Assembly (NCBI RefSeq): GCF_964204865.1
Contig: NC_135263.1
Coordinates: 14,677,426-14,741,425, forward strand
Reading direction: 5' to 3'
Length of the DNA stretch: 64,000 bases
DNA from: Styela clava
Taxonomy: Eukaryota > Chordata > Ascidiacea > Stolidobranchia > Styelidae
Position numbers and translations under genes: made by a program. Positions 23,610 through 35,555 of this stretch are shown one piece after another. Every line of letters starts with the position of its first letter. The first letter of the stretch is position 1. The notes below the pieces were generated by a model, which saw nothing but the letters and a program-made list of their open reading frames with translations, was not told the origin of the DNA and ran no database searches.

Positions 23610-25712
23610 ATGGCTGGCTGCCGTCGGCTTTTACGAATACTTACTACAGGATGGATATGTCTGCTAATTTTTACGTTAGCGATATCTATGATACCAATAT
23701 GCAATGCAGATGGGTCTGTTCAAGACGATGTGAACTTGAATCGAGGTTTGTGTGGTACTGATAGAACCTTTGAAGTTGTACCAACCAACAATGTCCGAAT
23801 GACCCGAATAAGATTTCGTGTTCGTTTGGTCGGTCAAGAAACAAAATCATTCAAAACCTTCTGTGAAGCGAAAGATGAATACCTACATACCGTGGTTTAT
23901 GGATTCCTCTTTGTTTGGGGGTTCTATGGAGTATGCAGTTTGAAAAAATTTATATTGATCTTCAATAGTTCATACAAAGAAAAATGCACAAAGAAGTTGT
24001 GCAGAGGGAGGTTTAAATTTCGAAGAAGTAACCACCACGGGGTTGTTCTCAGAAAAAAAGAGTTACTCGAACTGATAAACAGTGGCGACATTGACAAAGT
24101 AGTGAATACAAACAACGTTGATTTTAGCTCCTCTGGCTATGTCACAGGCAGCCCAAAAATAAAAGATAAAATGACTACCTCGTCTGGTAATGCTATCATA
24201 ACTGAAAACCATGATGCTTCAGTCGAAGCAGATGTATCTAATTTCCAATCTTCGGAATCTTCAACCGACACCGATATATCAGAGGATATGAACAGACTCA
24301 CTTCGAGTAAAGATTTGAATTGGCATCCCAAAACAAGTACTCCGAAGCGAATTCGTTCAAAAAAGGCAACCAAGTTGAAACTGTCACACCATGTAGTAGA
24401 ACAAGATACAAATCAGGATAACAATATGTCGTCTTCTGAGCTATCACGTACTGATAGCGGCAGTGACGCTACGGTGAAACCCTTCAGTAAGCCAGTTGCT
24501 GTAATGCCATCGGCGAAACCAAGTTGTTCCAAAACCATTAGTCCTAGAACCGGTCCTAGAAAAGTTGGATTCGAGGACAGTTCTTCGTCGTCCATTATAA
24601 CCATTTCCTCGGACGACGATGGCAAATTGAGCAGCAATCAAGAAGTTCAAGTCAATGATTCAACTATTAAAAAGAAATTTTCCAAGAAAATCTTTCCAGA
24701 GAAACTGAAAAAGGTCGTCACCGCTGACCAACTCTACCAGAAGTTGAATAAAATAAACGAAGTTGGTTCTGAAAAACTCCAAAAAGAAGTTAAAAGAACA
24801 AAGAAAGTGGTGAATTGATTAGAATTTAAAAAAATTATTTTTTATCACGACGGGTTACTCGATGACGAACGCAAAAAGAGGAATCTTTACTAAAGTCCAG
24901 CAGTTTGTAATCGGAAAAAAATCAACTAATCAAATTGAAAAAAAAAACGCATATATATAGATGCGCTTACTTAGTCAAAACGTTGCGCATCTATACCTGA
25001 TCATTTTCTATATGCTTTTAACATTAAATATATTGTGTATATATTGTGTTTTCAGGTTTACAAGGACCTCTCAAACATGAACAAGCCGAGATTGGATAAA
25101 ATCTCGGAAAAAAGGGAAGATTCCGTCAAAGAAGTTTATGAAAATCTTCAGAAGCAACGACGCACTCTTAATGAACTTCAGAATACAATAGTTCAAGTCG
25201 AAAAAGCGACCGAAGAGTCGAAGATACGAGAGATTCATTTCAGTACAAAACTATTGGAAGCGAGAGAAGCTGAACGTCAAAGATGGCGTCGCGAATATAA
25301 TGCAAAATTGAATTTACTTAAAGAATATAAGGATGCTATCATCAAATGTACTGAAAAAGCAATGGCTTTGCGCAGTCAATTTTGTGGTGAAAAACAACCT
25401 CGCCGTGATGGCGAAGCTTGGTGTTACGACTGCCGTATCGGACGTCATCCTAGTGACGTCATAGATATTCCCATTTCGCGTTTTCGACGATATATCGTTA
25501 ATAATACGCCGGAGCCGATACTTTCTCGATCACGTGGATTTCGTCCATGTTGCCCAATAGTTGAAAATATAAATTCCAGGTATGAAGCGTTGGAATTAGA
25601 CCAACGTATGCATGTTGATGTTAAACTTGCTCGTATTTATAAAATGCAAAAGCAGTTACAATGGGAATTATTTAACAGAAGATATTTAAATAATGGTTGT
25701 TTGAAATCTTAA
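23610..25712 (+). CDS. Unrecognised signal-peptide/membrane protein with coiled-coil tail
   Basis: Exon 1 is read from the ATG at 23610. It opens with MAGCRRLLRILTTGWICLLI, a basic n-region and hydrophobic core typical of a signal peptide, followed by CNADG. A second hydrophobic stretch (TVVYGFLFVWGFYGVCSL) begins near residue 94. The following part is Lys/Ser/Asp-rich and disordered. Unspliced, the frame stops at 24818 (402 aa). A GTGAAT donor at 24810 joins in phase 0 to an acceptor at 25055 (TTTTCAG), giving KKV|VYKDLSNMN. Exon 2 (25056-25712) encodes a charged coiled coil, a CYDC motif and the stop, for 618 aa in total. I do not recognise the family. The frame is also open upstream to 23487, just after a TTTTAG, so an earlier exon is possible. 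The two halves could instead be separate genes. Confidence 0.6.
25056..25712 (+). CDS. Coiled-coil exon with Cys motif
   Basis: This open frame follows a good acceptor. Roughly the first 110 residues are a Glu/Lys/Arg-rich coiled coil (KISEKREDSVKEVYENLQ...). After it comes a Cys-rich spot, WCYDCRIGRHP, that could bind metal, then an Arg/Pro-rich segment and a short C-terminal helix. It has its own ATG at 25077, so it could also be translated separately. An AATAAA follows at 26040. Confidence 0.6.
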   Translation, partial: VYKDLSNMNKPRLDKISEKREDSVKEVYENLQKQRRTLNELQNTIVQVEKATEESKIREIHFSTKLLEAREAERQRWRREYNAKLNLLKEYKDAIIKCTEKAMALRSQFCGEKQPRRDGEAWCYDCRIGRHPSDVIDIPISRFRRYIVNNTPEPILSRSRGFRPCCPIVENINSRYEALELDQRMHVDVKLARIYKMQKQLQWELFNRRYLNNGCLKS

Positions 25713-26039
25713 ATTCTATTTTCTTATCGTTTTTTATTCTAGTGCACTTATTATTTTTGTTTGCCTTTTTCCATTTTATGCTTGTTTGCACTTTTTTGTT
25801 TCTAGATAAAATTTTAGTAATATTTATATTAAAATACTTTTGCGAAAAAATATGGAACTTTCCTGTTATTGGGTTACCTATAGCAACGAAGGATTGGAAA
25901 CTATCTATGCATTTAATAACAATTATTGAATTTTTTGACCGCGTACCTAGTGGTGCAATTGAAAATTCTAGGAGCCGTTTCTCTTTATATCAAACTCACA
26001 AACAACCTCATTTCAGATGATGTATGTACGCCAAAACGT

Positions 26040-26045
26040 AATAAA
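26040..26045 (+). terminator. Candidate polyadenylation signal
   Basis: AATAAA lies 327 bp after the stop at 25712. Confidence 0.35.
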
Positions 26046-27595
26046 AATGACGTGAATTACGTAAATCTAACTATCGAAACGTAAAATATAACGCTAGTGG
26101 TCAGCTATGCTGTACGTTACCCATTTGCTGCGGTCTTCAAACATCTAAGACAAAAAACAAGAACGGGTTCGCTGATGCCCCGGCCACATTTTAAGAACGC
26201 GCGAACCCGCTAAATACCAACACTGCTCGTACCGTTGTTTGAGGTCATTGTTATACATCATCCGCTATCTCTAATAATGTAGAGATAGTTTACTACTCAA
26301 AGAGGGTTTGTTCTCTCGTTGAGGAACTTCGTTTTCAACTCAAGGTATCAACTTACTCTTGCAACTCTATTTTTGTTCTTGCCAGGTGTCGCTAAAGCGC
26401 GCTAAAATAGAGAAATTAATAGCAAATAGTCGATGTTATATATGAACTGACATGTTGCAAAATATCCCGATAAAATTTTGGCCAAATTTGTCTACGGTTA
26501 ATTTTCAATTTATTCCGTATTACAGAGTATACAAAGTAATTAGAGATTAGAATTTAAATATAGAAAAGCATTTATTGAAACATAATTATACCTAAAATTA
26601 TATGCATGTTAAATTCAATTTGATGGAAAAAATGAACGAAAAATATCGAAAAACCATACAAAATTCATCTTTTTGTAGCGATATTCATCGTCTAAATTCT
26701 TTTCATTATTTGAAGTTCTTAAATTTCTGAACATAAGAACAAATTCAAAATAACATTAGAATCTCTCTAGTGTGTGAATGGTGTCATTTTCAATTTTACA
26801 AAACGAAAAACTACAGCCCAAAAATACTAAATTTTAAATTTATAGCAGTAAAATTTATAGCAGTTTATATTGAAATAATATTAATTTGTGAAAATCGATC
26901 AACAAAAAATGTGATGAAATATAAAAATAAAATTGATTATCAGGTTCAGTTGCTTTTAATCTAATATTGCTTATCAAAAATCGACTGCTCAACTTATATT
27001 AGATTTTAAAACGCTCAAAAATCAGTTAACATGCAGATCGATACTTCTGAAGTGTATCAAATGATACGGCACAAAATTCCATAACGGATGACCACTGACC
27101 CAACGTAGGGCACAGACCATCCGTCGCCACTTCAGTAGTAGCCATAGGAAATTATCAAGGGAAATTTGGTACAGGACGTTTGGAACACTTTGACGATCGT
27201 AGAGTGTCGTAACCCCGGCGCGCTTCCGAATTTGTAACATGTTCACGCTCGAACTCCTTCATTTAAGAGAAGGGCAATCAGAGATGCGAACATCGGGTGT
27301 TTACACAACATCAGCTTTGTTCTATAAGGCTAAATCAACATTGTCTGGTGTGTGCACGAGGCAGAAAGCGTGGAATACTGTATTATGATGTTGATTGGAG
27401 TGATAATATAACGGTATTGCTAAGGTATTGTATCGCTGACGGTCTAAAAATTGTTTGAAAAGGAGTTATCTTTGTTTGGCAAGGCAAAATACACGGAAAA
27501 TTTGTATTGTGTGACTGTCTATGACAGATTGGCTCATTTAGTTTGAGAAGGCACAAACTTCATCACCAATCTGGCTGTTTCAATAATTTGCTTAA
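26046..27595. other. Intergenic region before CCDC169
   Basis: No exon was recognised. Two small hairpins are visible: inverted ACGGGTTCGC / GCGAACCCGC around 26164-26210, and CTATCTCT...AGAGATAG around 26266-26290. Their roles are unknown. Confidence 0.5.
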
Positions 27596-30500
27596 ATGGG
27601 CGATTCGGGAGAAAATGCAGCAAGCGCGAATGATGATGAGGCGGCTAGTAATGGAGTGAATTTAGATAATTATGATGTTGACTGGCTGATGGCAGAAATA
27701 GCAAGAGAACGCGAAATGACGTAAGTTTACATGTTTGATATATCTTTAACGAACATGAATACACAGAATCATAAAATTGTTGTAAATTGAAAGGGAATTA
27801 TAATGTTTTTGTATTAATGTGGGAAATATATATACAAAGGTTGATTTATGGACATTAATCAACTTTATATACGCATTCACTTAGTTTAGGGATTCTGACT
27901 GTTCTGTTATTGCGATTATTTTCGCAATAATCGCTACAGAAGTTTGAAATATCATTTTTAAACATGCAGTTGTCATGGTAGCAAAGATTCTTCTGAGAAC
28001 GTTTATTGAATAATAGCTTTATCGGACTTGATATACTATTTGACGAGCAAACAAAGCTAATCACTACTGGATTTAATATTAAACATAATAAGCGTCTGGG
28101 TAACAGGTAACAGCTAACAAAGTGTACCAACTCGATATAATTAACAGTCACACAAATGCGAATTTGTCAAACGTAATAAACAATTTGCGCTAAAACTAAT
28201 ATGTATAACCTTCCTACCAATTTATCAAAGTACATAAAACAAGGCTTTATATACAACAATGCAATAAGTTTAGGTGAATAAATTTTCCTAGCAATATATA
28301 TACGACAGAAGTAGGAGATATACGAGTAAACATAACATCAGGAGTAAACAAATGGTATATTTGTACTCTGATTTCAGTAATATGTTTGAAGTGCCCGTAT
28401 TGGGATAGCACATTTGGAATCAATTTTATGTATATATATATATATATCCTGGCTGGCCTAGGATCACTAAGCACTTGGCTGTGCTATTTAGTTTTGAGCG
28501 TTTGGTGAAAACCCGTGTAGTGCCTCGCGGGAAGAAAAAGTCTTGCAAATATTATTCTGGTAACCAATCAGTCAAGATTTGGCATTTGTTTTACTTTTTC
28601 ATGATCTATTTTATCAATATTCATCTTTTTTTAACAACCGTTAATCGAGTAACTGAGGGGGTTAGGTCTGATTAATTATTTGAACTTTCCAGACCTACGG
28701 TAATTTTTCGTTCAGTCATGTTCCACTGCTCCGGGTTTCTGGATTATAGTTTCTCATTTTTAGTCCTGGAATTTGAATTTCCTACTTTCTTTTACACAGT
28801 GAAATGCTGGATCAGTCTGTAGGAGAATTAAAAGGAACGGTTGTTGACCTCGATAAACAATTGCAAACGATTGATAATGAAGGAAGCGAGTGGCGTGTCA
28901 GGTAAAATCACCCAAAATATGTGCTCCGATGTAAATTAAACCTTATAAGGCATATTATATTCTACATATGTTTACTGGTTAGTTAGACCAAAAACTTAGA
29001 CTATATTTTGGAAGCTTCAGATGCCTATCGTTGCGATGTGATTCACATTTCGAAAAATCTAATGTTCTGTCTGTCGTTGGGCAAATACCCACCGACCAAT
29101 CCTATTTTGGTATGAGTCATTGCTTTTTTGGCGTTGTCGGTAAAATTGTTCTTGGGTTAGGACAGCCTTCCGTAAGGCATTTTATTTGTATATTGCCAAT
29201 ACCAGGCATTTTGTATAAAAATTCATGATTTAAGTTTCAACATATGTTTGTTGTTTTTTCAGATGTGAGACACAGGCTGAAACGAATCAAGAACTTCAGC
29301 GACAAATTGACGAATTGAAAGAAAAAATGAGACAAGCGAGAGCCACAAAAACTAGAGACAATAAAATGACAGATATTAATGCAAAAGACTTGGATGATCA
29401 TTCCGAGGTGGAAAGAATTATTAATCTATAAATTTTCTTTTCAAACCACTACGATGTAATACCACATTCATATCAACGAAGTCCTTGTTGATGCTTTCCT
29501 AATAGTGGTGTGCGGATATTGACAACTAACTTATATCTCCTCTCTCGTCGGGAAATTAATTACACGACCCAGTGAAAATGTGGCAAATGCTATACTTTAA
29601 TAAAGTTTGCTGAATCCGGGCAGTATATTTCTTCTTCATTGGAATAATCAGATAAGCTTAGGGTCATCTGACAAATGTGATATAATCGCCCTATCCTTTG
29701 GCACGATCATTTTGATCGCGAAAAATGCATTCATTTCGATTATGAATTTGGAAATAAGATGGACGCGCATTATTTAGTGATCTCATTGCATACTGTACTG
29801 TTCTTTACACACAAAGATTTGTATAAATAAAACGTTTTTGCCATTTCAGGCCGGATTGAACTTATTAGTAAAGAAATTGGAAAAAGAAAAATTCGGAATT
29901 GAATCCCAGCTTCGAGACATAGAATGGAGACTGGATCAGGTTGGTATTTATATTCAGTATTTGTCCTAAATATGGGCTGCATAGTTTGCAATAAGTTTTC
30001 TTTATGTTCAAAACATTGAAAGATATAATGGTGTCACCTACACAATATGATGGGAGGAAATCGTTGACCTCAGCTATCGTCCAGCTGGAAAACCGGACAC
30101 TTTAAAATGACCATCTGGTTTTCTATGTTACCCATGTTTCATATTGGATATAAACAAGGTTGTCAAACCAAAATCAGTCAATCATATTGATTGGAATATA
30201 CTCATGAATATATTGTATTTATGTAAAATTAGATTTTTGAAAACATTTAAACCGCGGCTCTATTATAAATGATATTTTCTAAACATTAGTTGATTGTATT
30301 ATATCGTAGTATAATTTGTCTTGATGCGTGGTATCGGGTGACCAAATGGAATCCGATAGCCCTGTTTGGTATCTTGATACAGTACCAAGTATGATCGAGT
30401 ATGCTAGATAAATGAAGTTTGCTTTTCATTGGTAATTTATCTGGGGATTACTCTCGATCATACTTGGTTTAAAAATCTTGGTTAAGATAATATATCCAAT

Positions 30501-31357
30501 ATTATTTTAGGAATCTAAAGCGTATTATAAAGCATCAGAGGCAAAAAAGAAATATGCTACTGAATTAAATCAAGCTTCCATATTGCTGAATTCTTACGAA
30601 AGGATGCAAAAAGCAGATGTAGCGCTGTCACCTGTCAGGTAATCTTGGGAAAGTGATTTTGTAGTGACGATATAACTTTGGAAATATCGGTTTGGGATAT
30701 TTTCAAAATATCATTCTATGTTTAATTTACATGTATGATTGATTCACTTACAATTAGCTATTTCGAGTAGCTGTATATAAAACTTTTCCGACTTCAAACT
30801 CTAACTTTCCGTCACTTTTGGTTTATGAATTCCTTTTTAGGAAATAAATAGTGTACTTATCTATACTTTACCTTAATTTAGTAACAATATACTTATTTCA
30901 AGTTAATTCTTCATCGACATGTTTATTGGCTTTTAAAACCCATATAAAGAAAGCATTTCAAAGCGTTGAATTGTCCTATTCAAAAAACTCAAATCCGTTC
31001 GTGCTGTTCTAACCACAAAATTACAAAATTTAAAGGAGTAACATTTCCACGAAGCGTAAACTCAACCTTCAATGACTTTTATATTATTTCATTTATGTTT
31101 GACAATAGTCAGTGTTGAAGGACTTATTCTACCACATATACCTATAAAATAGCTGTACCAAAATTGAGTCACGGATAACGCTTGCAATCTAGAGGTGCTA
31201 GTCAACAACTCTCCTGATTGAAAATTTTTGGACTGATTTTACTTTCAGAAAATCTCAGGTCAGACGCACACAACCTAGAAAAACTGTTCCGGTTAAACTA
31301 CCTGAAATAAAGCAGAGAAGAAGACAAGTTTTGCCTAACAAAAACATTGCTAAATGA
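27596..31357 (+). CDS. CCDC169: Coiled-coil domain-containing protein 169
   Basis: Six exons: 27596-27720, 28800-28901, 29263-29407, 29850-29939, 30511-30638, 31249-31357. They join without a frame break into 232 codons plus TGA; human CCDC169 is 214 residues. Recognition rests on the TDNEGSEWK-type motif (here TIDNEGSEWRVR) followed by ETQ-x(2)-NQELQRQI-x-ELKEK, and on LNLLVKKLEKEK...ESKAYYK, both landmark segments of CCDC169. The whole middle is a heptad-rich coiled coil, and the C-terminus is short and basic. The biochemical role of CCDC169 is not established. The first exon is acidic and lineage-specific. The exon 3 donor (GAG|GTGGAA) is weak; reading through it hits a stop at 29429. Junction identity is supported by the match of exon 4 to the family. 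Confidence 0.92.
29408..29431 (+). CDS. Alternative read-through end of CCDC169 exon 3
   Basis: If the weak GTGGAA donor at 29408 is ignored, the frame continues VERIINL and stops with TAA at 29429-29431. An AATAAA follows at 29599. This would give a 131-residue short form lacking the second coiled-coil half. It is inferred from sequence only. Confidence 0.35.
   Translation: MERIINL
29599..29604 (+). terminator. Intronic AATAAA in CCDC169
   Basis: This canonical polyadenylation hexamer lies in intron 3, 168 bp after the read-through stop. It could end a short transcript. Confidence 0.3.
30384..30468. repeat. Intronic hairpin (inverted repeat)
   Basis: The left arm starts ACCAAGTATGATCGAGTA and continues to AGATAAAT. 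The right arm reads back the same from TACTTGGT inward, with one short gap in the arms. The loop is about 20 nt. It lies in CCDC169 intron 4 and is probably a fold-back repeat remnant or a structured RNA element. Confidence 0.7.
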
Positions 31358-31738
31358 TACTAGACAACTATTCAACTGCGTCAATGCTGCTAGATTGAAT
31401 TGAGGATAAATATTCAAATGAAACATCATGGAAAAATGCCAAACGTATCTCAAAGGACCCAGAAAGAACTATTGTCAGCGAATTCAAAAAAACATTTTAT
31501 GTTTGAATAAGATTTAAACTATACGTTACAACATGTCATTGACACGCGTACAATAGATTATCAAGTAGTTTGCTTGCTTGAAACTTTCAAAAGCTTGAAA
31601 TATACAAAATCTACGGCAGAGTTTTCAAGGGACATGTGCAAGTTAATTTTAATTTTACTCTAAAAACTTTTTATGTATATTTTTATACCAAGTTTACTGT
31701 TATAATAACTATATTTACGTTCGATATTCTTGTAATCA

Positions 31739-31744
31739 AATAAA
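31739..31744 (+). terminator. Candidate polyadenylation signal of CCDC169
   Basis: AATAAA lies 382 bp past the CCDC169 stop, in AT-rich DNA. Confidence 0.4.
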
Positions 31745-34700
31745 TATATAGTCAGTATATTGGTCTGTTTTTGTCTCCGGTACAAACAGATTTTGGTCAA
31801 GGTAACGACAACTCTTTGTAATGTTGATTTGTAAGCGGAGGCTCGTTCATCACTGGCTCTGTCACAACAAAGACCTATTGTTTCCATAAATATATCGTTC
31901 TTTCAAGTAAGTGAAATAAATTAAACAAGAACCTGGTTGTGGTTAATGAGAATCGGACAATATCTCAAGTATACCTCAAAGACACACTCAAGTCTATCAA
32001 GTACTTGTAGTACCTAGAATCGTAGGTATTTTGGAACAATAGGACATGAGTCTCTTCTACTGTACTGAAAAATTTACCGGGGCGGGCCAGCCCAAATCAA
32101 TGATTTCTGGCAAATGATTTGACTAAATTTTACATGACTTAATTAGTTTTATATTCGTTTGGTCGTTTTGAGGTTACGACGTTAACAACAATATGAAAAA
32201 CTCCGTATACAAAATACCCATAGAACATTGACGCAGTGGTTCGTGTTTCCAGTCAAATTTCAATTTAATTAATCATTATTCCAGATCTGTACAGCCTATT
32301 TTAAACCCCAAATGTATGAATAAATACTAATAATACATTAGACACAATACATTCTGTCATGGAAGAGAATTCCATTTGCTGTGTCCAACAATTTACGAAG
32401 TTACAAGATATGAAATATTATTAGAATCTAAGATAGCCCGTCACACAAATGAGCTGGAAATAGCGTAATGATTGCAAAATGGTGTTGTTGTTTTTTCTTT
32501 CATACAATAAAGGTAAAACGAACTTACAAAAGGTCGAGGTAATGCATCAAATATGGTTTGTCTCAAATAGTTATACATTTTTTGAAAAGACTCATAGGCG
32601 TTTTTTTTTACAGATGTTTGCAAAAAGCCCATATTTCCCAACGAAAAAGGAAAGTGGTGAAGACGTTCAGGTGGCCACTGAGAGTGCCAAGTGCTCCAAA
32701 TAGGGATATCCATGTCGAAAAATAGAATAAGACATAATACTTGAAACGGGCCAATGAAAACGTTATGAACGAAACAAATGAGTTGAATCGCGCAAATGGG
32801 CTATACTTTGATTACTGTATGATGTATGCTCGTTTTCTTAGGCTTCCAAAAGTCAGATATTTCAGTTAAGATTTATCGTCATGACAATAGACGATAAGTT
32901 TATTTCGTCAGGCGAAAAACAAAAACAATTCAAACACGAGTTATTAACTTATTATACATTAAAATACCGTATTTATCGATCGCAATCGACAGGAAGTCAC
33001 GAAGGAACAGAACTAGTAAAAACGATTATTTAAAAGAAAAAAACAACGGACACAAAGAGAAACTTGAGCTTCAAAACGAAGAAAGGATTGTTATAAATCT
33101 TTGTATATGGTTTGGAACAAAATAGAGCGTCCGCACAGCCATACTTCAAAACATCAGATTCGCCATTTTTTGGTCAAATGAAATAAAATTAGAAGGTTTT
33201 CGAGAAAAGGGTTGTTAGAATGCTAAGGCATAATTAATTAATAATTATTTAGTTATTCAATATTAATTCATAAGGCATAATCAATTCATAATAATTTCCA
33301 GCAGAATTAATGGATTAAGCTTTTTTGTCTCTAAATGTGTATATGTTTTTCTTTAGTGTGGTTGAAAAAATATTATCAAATGACCACTCCGTGCTGGTTA
33401 TGCTAGTAATAATGCAACGACAAGACAAAGTTATTCAGATGCGGTTTTAGTTATACATATCAGACAGACACAGAAAAAATAATCCAACATATTTTATTGT
33501 GTAAACCCATATTGTGTTTAAAGTTATTTGTTTCAACGAAATAAATTTTTTTACAGGTCCACCAGACAATTTCCGCTCCGCTCTGCCAACGTGATATGCT
33601 ATTTAATAAAAAAATACTGGGCACACAATATGCAAATACATACAAGTCTAGACCAGTTCGCCCATGGCCAAGTTCAAAAATGAACTGCACCGTTGATCGA
33701 TGTCTGATAACCTTTAAAGACTGCTGTGGAATTGAGGTACTTGTAAGTCAGTATTCAGTAGAGATATGAGTTTCAATTATTTTCAATTCGCAATTGTTTT
33801 GTTGAAACATGTTACGATTAAACTATGCCACGACGCTGTCTAATCGGCGACGATGGCACGAGCCATAGCTGCCATACCCTAGACACGCCACAGGTCAAAC
33901 CCTAAATAGATAACTCTCATGTCTTCCGCCGATTGATATTAAATAGTTGAATAAATTAAATTTCTTTTCACTTAAAACCGACAAATGACATTATATACAT
34001 GAGGCTAGACAGGATATTATATATAAATTGTCTTTTTTTCCATGAAATAAATTTGGTAATCAATATATATAATGAAATTTAATTTAGAGTTCATAAGGTA
34101 ATATGGCTGTTCGTGTTCGTCTAACGCAGAACACTATGTATAAACGATGAAGTCATCAGGAATACGAAATATAAATTCCTAGTATTTGGTTGCAACCAGG
34201 CCCACAACGAATTTGCAATCGGATTATTTTATTCTGAATGAGTGAAAACAAAAAATTAAAACGTGCGTGTTTGCATCACCTGAAAAGTTGGTACCTATGT
34301 TATCACAAGGCCTTACTTGGAGCACTGAGTTTGTAAAAAAGATAAGCGTGACGGGATAAAGTGTTCCCATACGTCCTGAAAACTGCTGTCATGAATCAAA
34401 ATAAAACAGCGAAAGTTTTAGTGAAAGATCAGGCCCCAGAGGGTACCAGATGGAATTAAAATTATAAAAGTTTTGCACTTCTGTCGTTTAGTAATGTAAA
34501 TGCAATCGGTGTGTTAGTTTGTTGGCGTAATATTTGGCAAATTTTTCCAAAAACATCAATTGTCCAATAAAGAATTTCAATATTCAAATCTTTAGGAACT
34601 CCCTTCAACACACATTGAGAACAGCGTAGGGGGCTAAAATCCAATTTCACTAACACGAGATGTCAGCACAGAGCTTGACATCAAGACCACAATCCACATA

Positions 34701-35155
34701 CAACACTATCAACGATAAAACAATTAGAGAAGCCTAATATTTTATAATTATCCTAACAAAAATGCTTTCCCTTGAATGTAAATACATATTCGACTTCCTT
34801 GACTGCTTGTTTAATAGTAAAGTCCGTACAAATTCAAGAATGAAACGTTAGTTACAGATAGTTCAGTCAATGTCGACGCCACCGCATGTTTTTCATTAAA
34901 TCACTTTGAAAGTCGCATCACCCTTTCCTGTTCCGTACTGATCATCACGTCACGAAAACCCGTTACTATTGGCGCTTGCTGCGCTGACATAGTAATGCGT
35001 GGCGCTTTTCATCATTTTCAAGCATGATGCAAATCAAATGCAACTGGTACCGATATATTCGATAATATGTGGGAATTCTGAATGGGGTTGAATACAAATA
35101 AACTCTTACGAAACGAAGAGTTTAGGTATCACAGTTCTACTTTGATTAGTTATTG
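31745..35155. other. Intergenic region between convergent genes
   Basis: AT-rich DNA between CCDC169 (+) and SELENBP1 (-), whose 3' ends face each other. The only coding-like signal is a possible two-exon small frame at 32468-32703. Otherwise I see nothing I can name. Confidence 0.5.
32468..32703 (+). CDS. Possible small two-exon gene (44 codons)
   Basis: The ATG at 32468 opens a 45-nt frame rich in Cys and Phe that ends at a GTAAAA donor (32513). A poly-T tract and CAG at 32613 then lead in phase 0 into MFAKSPYFPTKKESGEDVQV and a stop at 32703. The second part looks like real coding composition behind a strong acceptor. No family is recognised and no canonical polyadenylation signal was seen nearby. 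The ATG at 32614 or an undetected upstream exon could be the true context. Confidence 0.25.
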
Positions 35156-35161
35156 TTTATT
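35156..35161 (-). terminator. Candidate polyadenylation signal of SELENBP1
   Basis: TTTATT on the plus strand reads AATAAA on the minus strand. It lies 395 bp beyond the SELENBP1 stop. Confidence 0.35.
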
Positions 35162-35555
35162 ACAAGTTTAATTAGATGAACACATTTACAATCGATTCAA
35201 GAACGGGTTGGCACAACGTAACATCAATTCGAATTATTTTGGTTTATGAGTTCAGTAACCATCGGAGATACAATCATTTAAAATAATGTTATTTGACTCT
35301 TTTTCGCTTTAAAAATTACGCATATTATTATGTAATATGAATAATACACTTTCAATGTGGAACCGTAGTAATTTGGAACTTAAATCGTAACAAAATGAGC
35401 GTTAAAAATGTTACTTTCAAATTTAGGTATATACAAACATTTGCTTGCAAGTTAGTGTTGAAAGGTAAGCCCATAAAAACAATTATATCTAAATTAGATA
35501 AACATTTTCAGAAATAAATAATTTCAATTCTCATTTCGAAACAATCTAATTCAGT

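Noticed and set aside
27022..27246. 74-codon minus-strand frame in a GC-richer patch upstream of CCDC169
   Set aside because: No family, no splice context, and the patch may simply be the CCDC169 promoter region or an old repeat.
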